64,000 nt of DNA from Helicobacter pylori_CU (GTDB lineage: Bacteria; Campylobacterota; Campylobacteria; Campylobacterales; Helicobacteraceae), in the NCBI RefSeq assembly GCF_000259235.1, contig NC_017733.1, forward strand, positions 248,001 to 312,000. Direction: 5' to 3'. Made by a program: the position numbers and the translations under genes. Each line of letters begins with the position of its first letter. Positions within the stretch are counted from its first letter, which is position 1. Positions 17,984 through 26,426 of the stretch are shown here, piece after piece. The notes beneath the pieces were generated by a model, which saw only the letters and a program-made list of their open reading frames with translations, was not told where the DNA came from and did not search any database.

Positions 17984-19117
17984 ATGCTGTTAAAAAATGC
18001 TTCGTTTTATGATGATTGGGTTTTAAAAAGAGCGGACATCCGCTTAAAAGATTCTCTCATTACAGAGATTGAAGAAAACTTAAGCCCTACCAACAACGAA
18101 GAAGTGATTGAGTGCGAAAAATTATTCGTGCTGCCAAGCTTCATTGATTTGAGCGTTATGAATTTGGAAGGTTATGAAAATTTAAAACAAAAGGCTTTTA
18201 AAGGGGGGGTAGGGTTACTCAACATTTTCAATGGCGATCAAAGCGGCATTAAAAATATTATGGCAATTAAAAACAACCAACTAGCCGACATCGCTACGCT
18301 TAAAAATAAAGGAGGGGAAATTTTAATCGCGCCATCTGACGCTTTTTTAGAACTCATCAGCCACTACGCCAAATCCTACAACTTGCCTCTTTTAATTTCT
18401 TTAGAAAATTCTTTTGAAACCCTAAATAGTGGGGAATTAGCCTATGAATTGGGGCAGAATTTTGTAGACAATGCGTTTGAAAACACGCGCTTGGTGCGTT
18501 TCATGGAAGTTTCTAGAGCGTTACAAATCCCCATGCTTTTAGATAAAGTGAATAGTATCACCACACTCAAACTCATCAAAGCCTTTAACGATTTGGGAGC
18601 GAAATTACAAGCCCAAACGCCCTTAAGCCATTTGATCTTAGATGAGAGCGTGTATGAAGATTATGAACCACGATTTAAAATCGCCCCTCCTTTAAGGGAT
18701 AAGGAAGGTCAAAACGCCTTAAAAGAAGCTCTAAAAAATAACGAAATCGCCATGCTCACAAGCCTTCATGCTTCTAAAAATTCTAACGCACAGCTTTTTG
18801 AAGAAAGCGCATTTGGGTGCGAGAGCATAGAGGACGCTTTTAGCGTGGCTTATACATTTTTGGTTCAAAAAAAGGTTATCAGTTTCCAACAGCTCATTAA
18901 AGTCATGGCGATTAACCAAGCGAAGTTTTTAAAACTCAATGCAGGCGAGGTTAAAGAAAACCAATTAGCCAATTTGATGATTGTAGATCTAAACGCTCAA
19001 ACAAGAGTGAGTAATCAAAATTCGCCCTTTTATGGTTTGGAATTGTATGGCGAAGTGCAAAGAATGATCTTAAAAGGGCAAACCACATTTATTAAGGAGA
19101 ATGCATGCAAATCATAG
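17984..19117 (+). CDS. Dihydroorotase-like protein lacking metal ligands
   Basis: A 377-residue member of the amidohydrolase superfamily, clearly related to class I dihydroorotase in layout: small N-terminal beta domain, LPSFIDLSVMN where active enzymes have the DxHxH metal motif, TSLHAS where they have DHAP, and a C-terminal LNAGEVKENQLANLMIVDL like the usual 'G.i..G..ADl...D'. All recognisable metal-binding histidines are replaced. It is often annotated pyrC, but by sequence it should be inactive. Comparable inactive dihydroorotases assemble with aspartate transcarbamoylase in other bacteria, which is a plausible role. AGGAGG sits 5 bases before the ATG at 17984. It overlaps the next gene by 13 bases. 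Confidence 0.85.
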   Translation: MLLKNASFYDDWVLKRADIRLKDSLITEIEENLSPTNNEEVIECEKLFVLPSFIDLSVMNLEGYENLKQKAFKGGVGLLNIFNGDQSGIKNIMAIKNNQLADIATLKNKGGEILIAPSDAFLELISHYAKSYNLPLLISLENSFETLNSGELAYELGQNFVDNAFENTRLVRFMEVSRALQIPMLLDKVNSITTLKLIKAFNDLGAKLQAQTPLSHLILDESVYEDYEPRFKIAPPLRDKEGQNALKEALKNNEIAMLTSLHASKNSNAQLFEESAFGCESIEDAFSVAYTFLVQKKVISFQQLIKVMAINQAKFLKLNAGEVKENQLANLMIVDLNAQTRVSNQNSPFYGLELYGEVQRMILKGQTTFIKENACKS

Positions 19118-20331
19118 GAGCGTCTTTAGTTTTTTTGTGTAATGAAAAATGCGAAGTGTTAGAAGATTGTGGCGTGGTCTTTGATGAAAAGATTGTTGAA
19201 ATAGGCGATTATCAAAGCTTAACGCTTAAATACCCCCACTTAAAGGCGCAGTTTTTTGAAAATTCCGTTCTGTTGCCCGCTTTTATCAACGCGCACACCC
19301 ATTTTGAATTTTCCAACAACAAGGCGAGTTTTGATTACGGGAGTTTTTCTAGTTGGTTAGGGAGCGTGTTGAACAATGGGGGGGCGATTTTAGAAAATTG
19401 CCAAGGGGCTATCCAAAACGCTATCATTACGCAATTAAAAAGCGGGGTGGGGAGCGTGGGGGCGATTTCTAACCACCTGATAGAAGTTAATTTGTTAAAA
19501 GAAAGCCCTTTGAATGCTGTCGTGTTTTTAGAGTTTTTAGGGAGCAGTTATTCTTTAGAAAAATTAAAGGCGTTTGAGGCCAAATTTAAAGAGTTAAAAG
19601 ATTTGGAAGATGCAAAGCTTAAAGCGGCTCTCGCTGTGCATGCCCCTTATTCGGTCCAAAAAGACATGGCTTTAAGCGTGATCCAATTAGCCAAAGATTC
19701 ACAAAGCCTGCTTTCTACGCATTTTTTAGAATCGCTTGAAGAATTAGAGTGGGTAGAAAATTCTAAAGGGTGGTTTGAAAATTTTTACCAGCATTTTTTA
19801 AAAGAGTCTCATTTTAAATCGCTCTATAAGGGCGCGAACGATTACATTGACATGTTTAAAGACACGCACACCTTATTTGTGCATAACCAGTTCGCTTCTT
19901 TAGAAGCGTTAAAAAGGATTAAATCTCAAGTCAAAAACGCTTTTTTAATCACATGTCCCTTTTCTAACCGCTTGTTGAGTGGGAAAGCGTTGGATTTAGA
20001 AAGAACCAAAGAAGCCGGTTTGAGCGTGAGCGTGGCCACTGATGGCTTGAGTTCTAACATTTCGCTGAGCCTTTTAGACGAATTAAGAGCGTTCTTGCTC
20101 ACCCATAACATGCCGTTGTTGGAATTAGCTAAGATCGCTCTTTTAGGAGCGACTAGGCATGGGGCTAAAGCTTTAGCCTTAAATAATGGCGAGATAGAAG
20201 CCAATAAGAGGGCGGATTTGAGCGTGTTTAGTTTTAATGAAAAATTCATTAAAGAGCAAGCGATCTTGCAATTTTTATTGCATGCTAAAGAAGTGGAGCG
20301 CTTGTTTTTAGGGGGGAAAAGGGTGATCTAA
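19105..20331 (+). CDS. Aminofutalosine deaminase, menaquinone pathway
   Basis: A 408-residue zinc amidohydrolase. It has LPAFINAHTHFEF (metal HxH), AVHAPYSV, STHFLESLEE and VATDGLSSN (metal aspartate), the ordered motifs of the chlorohydrolase/adenosine-deaminase-like branch. The H. pylori member next to the pyrC-like gene has been reported to deaminate 6-amino-6-deoxyfutalosine in the futalosine route to menaquinone (recalled). It acts in the cytoplasm. It overlaps the inactive dihydroorotase-like gene by 13 bases. Other ADA-like substrates cannot be excluded by motif alone. Confidence 0.85.
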   Translation: MQIIGASLVFLCNEKCEVLEDCGVVFDEKIVEIGDYQSLTLKYPHLKAQFFENSVLLPAFINAHTHFEFSNNKASFDYGSFSSWLGSVLNNGGAILENCQGAIQNAIITQLKSGVGSVGAISNHLIEVNLLKESPLNAVVFLEFLGSSYSLEKLKAFEAKFKELKDLEDAKLKAALAVHAPYSVQKDMALSVIQLAKDSQSLLSTHFLESLEELEWVENSKGWFENFYQHFLKESHFKSLYKGANDYIDMFKDTHTLFVHNQFASLEALKRIKSQVKNAFLITCPFSNRLLSGKALDLERTKEAGLSVSVATDGLSSNISLSLLDELRAFLLTHNMPLLELAKIALLGATRHGAKALALNNGEIEANKRADLSVFSFNEKFIKEQAILQFLLHAKEVERLFLGGKRVI

Positions 20332-20391
20332 TTTGTTTTAAAGACAGAATGCGTTAAAATGGGAAATCTAAATCAATTAAGGAAAGAGTCA

Positions 20392-20634
20392 ATGAAATTA
20401 GTTTTAGCCAAGAATACAAGAAAATCAGACGCTAAGAGCGTGGAATTAGAAGATTTGTACCGCAAATTTAGTGAAGACAAGCGTTCTATTTTCTATTTTG
20501 CCCCCACAAACGCCCATAAAGACATGCTCAAAGCGGTGGATTTTTTCAAAGAAAAAGGTCATACGGCTTATTTAGATGAGGTGAGGGTCAGCACTGATGA
20601 AAAAGATTTTCTTTATGAATTGCACATTATTTAA
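20392..20634 (+). CDS. Small nuclease of the HP0268 type
   Basis: An 80-residue basic protein. The start at 20392 is supported by AAGGA 8 bases upstream; an ATG at 20359 in the same frame would add 11 residues but has no binding site. Features seen are a lysine-rich N-terminus (LAKNTRKSDAKS), a central YFAPTNAHKDML and a short beta-helix fold pattern like Smr-type domains. The H. pylori protein of this length at this position has been described as a DNA-nicking endonuclease and purine-specific ribonuclease (recalled). It sits 9 bases before miaB, so a nucleic-acid role fits. Confidence 0.75.
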   Translation: MKLVLAKNTRKSDAKSVELEDLYRKFSEDKRSIFYFAPTNAHKDMLKAVDFFKEKGHTAYLDEVRVSTDEKDFLYELHII

Positions 20635-20643
20635 AGGCTTGTA

Positions 20644-21957
20644 TTGAAAGTTTATATTGAAACCATGGGTTGTGCCATGAATTCTAGGGATAGCGAGCAT
20701 TTACTAAGCGAACTATCCAAATTGGATTACAAAGAGACTGACGACCCTAAAATGGCGGATTTGATTTTAATCAACACTTGCAGCGTGCGCGAAAAGCCTG
20801 AACGGAAATTGTTTTCAGAAATCGGTCAATTCGCTAAAATCAAAAAACCCAACGCCAAAATCGGGGTTTGCGGGTGCACCGCAAGCCACATGGGAGCGGA
20901 TATTTTGAAAAAAGCCCCAAGCGTGAGCTTTGTGTTAGGGGCTAGGAATGTGTCTAAAATCTCTCAAGTGATCCATAAAGAAAAGGCCGTTGAAGTGGCG
21001 ATTGATTATGATGAAAGCATGTATGCGTTTGAATTTTTTGAAAAAAAGGCTCAAATCCGATCGTTATTAAACATCTCTATAGGTTGCGATAAGAAATGCG
21101 CTTATTGCATTGTCCCGCACACTAGGGGGAAAGAAATTTCTATCCCTATGGATTTGATTTTAAAAGAAGCTGAGAAATTGGCGAATAACGGCACTAAAGA
21201 GCTCATGCTTTTAGGGCAGAATGTGAATAATTACGGCGTTCGTTTCAGTAGCGAGCATGCGAAAGTGGATTTTAGCGATTTGTTGGATAAATTGAGCGAA
21301 ATTTCAGGCATTGAAAGGATACGATTCACTTCGCCTCACCCCTTGCACATGAATGATGTATTTTTAGAACGCTTTGCCAAAAACCCTAAAGTGTGTAAGA
21401 GTATCCACATGCCCTTACAGAGTGGATCTAGCGCGGTGTTAAAGATGATGCGAAGAGGTTATAGTAAAGAGTGGTTTTTAAATCGGGTGGAGAGGTTAAA
21501 AGCCTTAGTGCCTGAAGTGGGCATTAGCACGGATATTATCGTGGGCTTTCCTAATGAGAGCGATAAGGATTTTGAAGACACAATGGAGGTGCTAGAAAAA
21601 GTGCGCTTTGACACGCTCTATAGTTTCATTTATTCCCCACGCCCTTTCACTGAAGCGGGAGCTTGGAAGGAGAGAGTGCCATTAGAGGTTTCATCTTCAA
21701 GGTTAGAGAGGTTGCAAAACAGGCACAAAGAAATTTTAGAAGAAAAAGCCAAGTTGGAAGTGGGTAAAACGCATGTGGTGTTGGTGGAAAATAGGCGTGA
21801 AATGGATAATCAAATCGTGGGTTTTGAAGGGCGCAGCGATACGGGGAAATTCATTGAAGTAACTTGTAAGGAAAAAAGAAATCCGGGCGAGCTTGTAAAA
21901 GTGGAGATTGTTTCTCATTCCAAAGGGCGCTTGATAGCGGCCATCAAAGGCAACTAA
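20644..21957 (+). CDS. miaB: tRNA-2-methylthio-N6-isopentenyladenosine synthase MiaB
   Basis: Radical-SAM enzyme that adds a methylthio group to i6A37 of tRNA, using two iron-sulfur clusters. The UPF0004 domain has cysteines in ETMGCAMN, INTCSVRE and VCGCTAS; the radical-SAM cluster motif is CDKKCAYC at about residues 149-156; a TRAM domain ends the protein. The TTG start follows AAGG by 6 bases. At 437 residues the length is normal. MiaB rather than MtaB is chosen because of MGCAMN and NTCSVREKPE, while the other methylthiotransferase of this window matches MtaB. Confidence 0.95.
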   Translation: MKVYIETMGCAMNSRDSEHLLSELSKLDYKETDDPKMADLILINTCSVREKPERKLFSEIGQFAKIKKPNAKIGVCGCTASHMGADILKKAPSVSFVLGARNVSKISQVIHKEKAVEVAIDYDESMYAFEFFEKKAQIRSLLNISIGCDKKCAYCIVPHTRGKEISIPMDLILKEAEKLANNGTKELMLLGQNVNNYGVRFSSEHAKVDFSDLLDKLSEISGIERIRFTSPHPLHMNDVFLERFAKNPKVCKSIHMPLQSGSSAVLKMMRRGYSKEWFLNRVERLKALVPEVGISTDIIVGFPNESDKDFEDTMEVLEKVRFDTLYSFIYSPRPFTEAGAWKERVPLEVSSSRLERLQNRHKEILEEKAKLEVGKTHVVLVENRREMDNQIVGFEGRSDTGKFIEVTCKEKRNPGELVKVEIVSHSKGRLIAAIKGN

Positions 21958-21995
21958 TCAAAATAACCAATGAAGAGCGGGTTTAAAGGCGAGAA

Positions 21996-22649
21996 TTGAG
22001 CTTAAAATTTTTCAGGAAAAATATCATTTTAAAGGTTGTCCCACGCTTGGCGTTTGGAGTCCTTTGGTTGTTGCATAAAACTTGTAAAAACCGCTATTTT
22101 TTAGCTCAAAATTTAAAAGAAAAACCCTTTATTGTAAGCTGTTGGCATGGGGAGCTTGGCATGATCGGGTTTGCGTATTTAAGGCTTCAAAAACCTTCTG
22201 TTTATGTGATCGCAAGCCAGCATTTTGATGGCTCTATTGCGGCGGGTTTGTTTGAAAGCTTTGGTTTTAAAAACATTAGAGGCTCTAGCAAAAAAGGGGG
22301 GGTTAAGGTTTTGATAGAGGGGCTTAAACGATTGAAAGAAGGTTGCGATGTCGCTATCACTCCTGATGGCCCTAAAGGCCCACGACACAGCATAGCGGAT
22401 GGGGTGATCGCTTTAGCTCAAAAATCAGGCGTGGGGATTAGCACTTGTCGGGTGGTTTGTAAAAACGCATGGCGGTTGAACACTTGGGATCAATTTGAAA
22501 TCCCTAAGCCTTTTAGCGAAGTGCATTATTACATGCTAGAATCGGTAATCATCCCTAAAGAATGGGAACTTTCAAGGGCTAAAGAATATTTAAAGACGCG
22601 CATGGATTCTGTTGGGTTTGAAGAACCTCAAAGGGGTTTGGGTGCTTAA
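21996..22649 (+). CDS. lpxJ: DUF374 lipid A late acyltransferase (LpxJ-like)
   Basis: A 217-residue protein with one N-terminal membrane-associated stretch and the DUF374 acyltransferase signature: SCWHGELGM (His of the catalytic HxxxE-like motif) near residue 49, and DVAITPDGPKGPRH near 118. A DUF374 protein of H. pylori and Campylobacter, LpxJ, was shown to act as a late lipid A acyltransferase in place of the usual LpxM (recalled). The gene begins with TTG after AAAGGCGAG. Its end overlaps the PilM-like gene by 8 bases, a surprising link between lipid A and that cluster. Confidence 0.8.
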   Translation: MSLKFFRKNIILKVVPRLAFGVLWLLHKTCKNRYFLAQNLKEKPFIVSCWHGELGMIGFAYLRLQKPSVYVIASQHFDGSIAAGLFESFGFKNIRGSSKKGGVKVLIEGLKRLKEGCDVAITPDGPKGPRHSIADGVIALAQKSGVGISTCRVVCKNAWRLNTWDQFEIPKPFSEVHYYMLESVIIPKEWELSRAKEYLKTRMDSVGFEEPQRGLGA

Positions 22650-23625
22650 GGGGTTAAAAAAAGCGTTTAAAGAGAGGTTTTGCTCTCAAGTGTATATCTC
22701 TTTTAATGTGGATCACAATCTTTTATCCACTCAAATTTTAAGGGTCAAAAACCACCGCATTAAAGAGAATTTTTTTAAAACTTTTGAGACTAAAGTGGAA
22801 ACAAAAAACGGCGAAGTCCCCATTCAAGCCTTAAAAATCGCCAGAACTTATAGCCAAAAATACCCCTACACTTATTTTAGCGCGATGAGTAAAGCTAAAG
22901 AGGTTTTATGCGAAAAGCAGGCGTTTGAACAAATCAAACAAGAAAATCAAGATTATCATGCTTGTGAAGTCAATCAAAAGTATTGCGTTTATGTGGAATC
23001 TAAGGATTTTTTAAAGGATTTCAAGCGTTTTAAAATCCAGGATGTGGATTTTTTGTTTTCGCCTTTTAGCCTTATTTATGATTTTGTGCGCGATAATTTA
23101 GAAAACAAGCCGTTGTTGTATCTGCTTTTAGAGCGTTCAAGGTTTTATTTTTTGATTGCGGATAAAAAAGAGATTTTTTTAGCCAAATCCGTGTTTTTAG
23201 AAGAGCAACCTGAAGAGTTTATAGAGGGCAAAGAAGAAGATTCTATGGGAATGGATAATGAAGCTGTGAATTTATTTTTGAGCGAAATCCAAGAAGATAT
23301 TGACAGCCTTGAAGAAGCGATAGGCCTAGACAGCAGTAAGGATAATAGCGAAAAAATAACAGAGGACGCTTATAGTTTGATTGAAGGCATGACGAATATC
23401 CCCTTAATTGCAGATGTTTTGCAAGAGGGATTGCGCAGCGTCTATCATTCTAGAGAGATAGACTTTGTAGAAAAAGTGGTTGTTTTAGACAGCTGTCAAA
23501 TCCACCACAAAGCGTTAATGCATTTGCAAGAAACTTTGATGATAGAAGTGGATAGGCTTGATTTTTCTTTAGTGGAGCGCTTGAACATTTTAGCGCGCAT
23601 GGAGAATGAAAAGCATGCGTTTTAG
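22642..23625 (+). CDS. PilM-like protein of unknown function
   Basis: The GTG at 22642 is chosen because AAAGGGG ends 5 bases before it; a longer reading from 22612 has no binding site. The product has 327 residues, no signal peptide and no membrane segment. The N-terminal VYISFNVD and the C-terminal stretch VLQEGLRSVYHSREID...KVVVLDSCQIHHKALMH resemble the layout of PilM/GspL-cytoplasmic (FtsA-fold) proteins, where a final ring of strands carries a GG-containing loop; here the glycines are absent. The stronger reason for the call is its neighbours, which look like PilN and PilO. An acidic linker (about 200-245) interrupts the domain. Function not established. Confidence 0.5.
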   Translation: MLKGLKKAFKERFCSQVYISFNVDHNLLSTQILRVKNHRIKENFFKTFETKVETKNGEVPIQALKIARTYSQKYPYTYFSAMSKAKEVLCEKQAFEQIKQENQDYHACEVNQKYCVYVESKDFLKDFKRFKIQDVDFLFSPFSLIYDFVRDNLENKPLLYLLLERSRFYFLIADKKEIFLAKSVFLEEQPEEFIEGKEEDSMGMDNEAVNLFLSEIQEDIDSLEEAIGLDSSKDNSEKITEDAYSLIEGMTNIPLIADVLQEGLRSVYHSREIDFVEKVVVLDSCQIHHKALMHLQETLMIEVDRLDFSLVERLNILARMENEKHAF

Positions 23626-24148
23626 CTATATTGAGCCAAGAGCGAAATACCTTATCAGCAAGCTTTCTAAAATTTGGGTTTTTTACATTTTTTTATCTTT
23701 TGTGGTGATAGTGGGGTTAGTGTGGTTTATGCACAACGCTATTAAAAGCGCTCAAGACAACGCATCCAGTTTGACGATCCAAGAAAAGCTTTACCGTCAT
23801 GAAATCAGCCGCTTGCAGTTAAAGACTGATGAAACCTTAAAACTCATTAAAGAAGCTAAAAAGCGTTTGAATTATAACGATGATATACGAGATGTTTTGC
23901 AAGGGCTTTTGAATATTGTGCCGGATTCCATCACTATTAATAGCATTGAAATAGACCAGCAAAGCGTGGTGGTTAGTGGTAAAACACCTTCTAAAGAAGC
24001 CTTTTATTTTTTGTTTCAAAACAAACTAAACCCCATGTTTGATTATTCTAGGGCGGAATTTTTCCCCTTAAGCGACGGGTGGTTTAATTTTGTTTCCACC
24101 AACTTTTCTAATTCCTTACTGATAAAAAACCCGGAGTCTATTAAATGA
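23606..24148 (+). CDS. PilN-like inner membrane protein
   Basis: A 180-residue bitopic protein: a short cytoplasmic N-terminus, one membrane helix at about 23-47 (FYIFLSFVVIVGLVWFMHNA), a coiled coil to about 95, and a periplasmic ferredoxin-like domain with LLNIVPDSITINSIEID and VVVSGKTPSKEAFYFL. This last pattern, 'P..I.i..i......v.v.G.a.s', is characteristic of PilN/GspL C-terminal domains. It overlaps the PilM-like gene by 20 bases and the PilO-like gene by 4. ATG at 23606 or 23615 could be the start. Confidence 0.6.
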   Translation: MKSMRFSYIEPRAKYLISKLSKIWVFYIFLSFVVIVGLVWFMHNAIKSAQDNASSLTIQEKLYRHEISRLQLKTDETLKLIKEAKKRLNYNDDIRDVLQGLLNIVPDSITINSIEIDQQSVVVSGKTPSKEAFYFLFQNKLNPMFDYSRAEFFPLSDGWFNFVSTNFSNSLLIKNPESIK

Positions 24149-24684
24149 AACCATTGCATTTTTCACACCTGGACAGAGAGCAATCAGGCGATGTGGGTTT
24201 TATCATTAAAAACCTTATTTTTTTAGGGGTTTTTTCCTTATTGGGTTGGCTCAATACCGAGTATTTTCTATGGCCTAACATGTTAGAATTAAAAAAAATC
24301 CTTTTAGAAGAAAATCGTAAAAAAAGCGTTTTAGAATACGCGCAAAGGCATTTTGAAACAGCTCTAGCAAACTATCGCAATCAAAAAGAGACCAGCGAAT
24401 CTTTGTTAAAGATTTTTAATGATGAAGAGTCCAGGCGGATCTTAGAAAAGATCTTAAAAAAATGTTTTGACGCCTATAAAATCAAACCCTTGCTCTCTCA
24501 AAATCCCTCCCAAAAAACCCAATTTTTTATCATGGCCAGAGCGAGCGAATTAGAAAAGACCTATCTTTTTTTCACCCTAATCAACAAGTATTTACCGAGC
24601 GCTCAAAGCCAATTGCCCTTAAAAATTTCTAAAGATGATGAAGGGCTGTTGGTGCAATTTAGCGTGAGTATTGATCTCCAATAG
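24145..24684 (+). CDS. PilO-like inner membrane protein
   Basis: A 179-residue protein with the same plan as its neighbour: about 20 cytoplasmic residues, one membrane helix (about 22-44), a charged coiled coil (45-105) and a small periplasmic alpha/beta domain ending in LLVQFSVSIDL. This matches PilO/GspM topology. Overlap of 4 bases (ATGA) with the PilN-like gene implies equal-dose synthesis, as for known PilN-PilO heterodimers. The sequence is too diverged to be certain. No pilin, prepilin peptidase, secretin or assembly ATPase is present in the window. Confidence 0.55.
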   Translation: MKPLHFSHLDREQSGDVGFIIKNLIFLGVFSLLGWLNTEYFLWPNMLELKKILLEENRKKSVLEYAQRHFETALANYRNQKETSESLLKIFNDEESRRILEKILKKCFDAYKIKPLLSQNPSQKTQFFIMARASELEKTYLFFTLINKYLPSAQSQLPLKISKDDEGLLVQFSVSIDLQ

Positions 24685-24699
24685 GATAGGGGTAGTTTA

Positions 24700-25098
24700 A
24701 TGCAAGATTTTGATTTCAGTTTTAATTCTAAGGCATGCGAGGGTTGTGGGGCAAAGTGTTGCGTGGGGGAAAGCGGGTATATTTTTTTGAATATCCAAGA
24801 AATGCAACAAATTAGCGCTTTTTTAAAATTAGAATTAGAAGAATTCAGTCAAAAATACGTTAAAAAGGTGGGGTATAAGTTCTCTTTACTAGAAAAAGAC
24901 GCTAAAGAGTTGGGTTTGGCGTGCGTGTTTTTGGATTTGGAGACAAAAAAATGCCAGATTTATAGTGTGCGCCCTAAACAATGCCAAACTTTTCCTTTTT
25001 GGGAGAGCGTGAAAACTTTCTCTAAAGAGCAAAAAAAGGCTTTTTGCCAAAGCTGTCCGGGCATCACACAAAAAACCAAAGAAACTAAAGTGCGCTAA
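24700..25098 (+). CDS. CxxCxxxCC protein, YkgJ-type metal-binding family
   Basis: A 132-residue cytoplasmic protein with CEGCGAKCCVG near residues 12-22, then a conserved helix, and CQIYSVRPKQCQTFPFW near 88-104 and a final FCQSCPG. This is the pattern of the zinc/iron-chelating YkgJ-like family (CxxCxxCC), whose biochemical role is unknown; eight cysteines could hold an Fe-S cluster or zinc. It follows the PilO-like gene by 15 bases with GGATAGGGG before its ATG, so it belongs to the same transcript. Confidence 0.8.
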   Translation: MQDFDFSFNSKACEGCGAKCCVGESGYIFLNIQEMQQISAFLKLELEEFSQKYVKKVGYKFSLLEKDAKELGLACVFLDLETKKCQIYSVRPKQCQTFPFWESVKTFSKEQKKAFCQSCPGITQKTKETKVR

Positions 25099-25105
25099 AA
25101 TTCAT

Positions 25106-25111
25106 TATAGT
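25106..25111 (+). promoter_or_regulatory. Possible internal -10 box before the TPR gene
   Basis: TATAGT at 25106-25111 would give a start near 25118, just ahead of the AAGGA of the TPR gene. No -35 is seen; it may simply be part of the intercistronic sequence. Confidence 0.3.
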
Positions 25112-25133
25112 GACACAAAAAGGAAATAAAATA

Positions 25134-26426
25134 ATGGATATTCCAATAAAGAAAAGATTTTTAGCAAATATATTGCTTTTTAGCTTGTTTTACCTTAAGG
25201 CTGAAACCCTTTCAGAAGACCATCAAATCCTATTGAGTTCAGACGCTTTCCATAGAGGGGATTTTGCCGCCGCTCAAAAAGGGTATATGAATCTTTACAA
25301 GCAAACCAATAAAGTGGTGTATGCTAAAGAAGCGGCCATTTCAGCGGCGAGTTTAGGGGACATTAAAACCGCTATGCATTTAGCCATGCTCTATCAAAAA
25401 ATCACCAATAATCGTAACGATGTTTCTATCAATAAGATTTTAGTGGATGGCTATGCGCAAATGGGGCAGATTGATAAGGCGATTGAACTATTACACAAAA
25501 TCCGTAAAGAAGAAAAGACCATAGCCACAGACAATGTGTTAGGGACTTTGTATTTGACTCAAAAGCGTTTGGATAAGGCTTTCCCGTTGTTGAATAAGTT
25601 TTATAACCAAGTGCATGATGAAGACAGCCTAGAAAAACTCATTACGATCTATTTTTTGCAAAACCGCAAAAAAGAAGGCTTGGATTTGTTGCAATCTCAT
25701 ATAGACAGGTATGGTTGCTCAGAGCAATTGTGCCAAAAAGCGCTCAACACCTTCACGCAATTTAACGAGCTTGATTTGGCTAAAACAACTTTCGCTCGTT
25801 TGTATGAAAAAAACCCTATTGTTCAAAACGCCCAATTTTACATAGGGGTATTAATCTTGTTAAAAGAGTTTGATAAGGCCCAGAAAATCGCAGAATTATT
25901 CCCCTTTGACAGGCGCTTATTGCTAGACTTATACACCGCACAAAAAAAATTCGATCAAGCTTCCAAACAGGCTTCTTTAATCTATCAAGAAAGAAAAGAC
26001 CCTAAATTCTTAGGCTTAGAGGCGATTTATCATTATGAAAGCTTGAGCGCGAATAAGAAAAAACTCACCAAAGAAGAGATGCTGCCCATTATTCAAAAAT
26101 TAGAGCAAGCCACCAAAGAGCGCCAGCAAATCCTCGCTAAAACTAAAGATAAAGAGGACGCGCAAGACGCTTTCTTCTATAATTTCTTAGGGTATTCCTT
26201 AATAGATTATGACATGGACATTAAAAGGGGTATGGATCTTGTGAGGAAAGCCTTAGCGTTGGATTCTAACTCAGTGCTTTATTTGGATTCTTTAGCATGG
26301 GGTTATTACAAGTTAGGGAATTGCTTGGAGGCTAAAAAAATTTTTTCTAGCATCGCTAAAGAGTCTATCCAAGCCGAACCCGAATTGAAAGAACACAATA
26401 AGATCATTCAAGAATGCAAGAAATAG
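25134..26426 (+). CDS. Exported TPR-repeat protein
   Basis: ATG at 25134 is taken as start because AAGGA lies 9 bases upstream; a GTG at 25110 is in frame but lacks one. The 430-residue product has an export signal at about 1-22 (KKRFLANILLFSLFYLKA) and no lipobox cysteine, then many helix-turn-helix TPR-like units, for example ALDSNSVLYLDSLAWGYYKLGNCLEAKKIF close to the C-terminus. TPR proteins act as periplasmic or envelope scaffolds; in type IV pilus systems the pilotin PilF is a TPR protein, which is of interest given the PilMNO-like genes before it. It ends 13 bases inside the following gene. Confidence 0.75.
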   Translation: MDIPIKKRFLANILLFSLFYLKAETLSEDHQILLSSDAFHRGDFAAAQKGYMNLYKQTNKVVYAKEAAISAASLGDIKTAMHLAMLYQKITNNRNDVSINKILVDGYAQMGQIDKAIELLHKIRKEEKTIATDNVLGTLYLTQKRLDKAFPLLNKFYNQVHDEDSLEKLITIYFLQNRKKEGLDLLQSHIDRYGCSEQLCQKALNTFTQFNELDLAKTTFARLYEKNPIVQNAQFYIGVLILLKEFDKAQKIAELFPFDRRLLLDLYTAQKKFDQASKQASLIYQERKDPKFLGLEAIYHYESLSANKKKLTKEEMLPIIQKLEQATKERQQILAKTKDKEDAQDAFFYNFLGYSLIDYDMDIKRGMDLVRKALALDSNSVLYLDSLAWGYYKLGNCLEAKKIFSSIAKESIQAEPELKEHNKIIQECKK

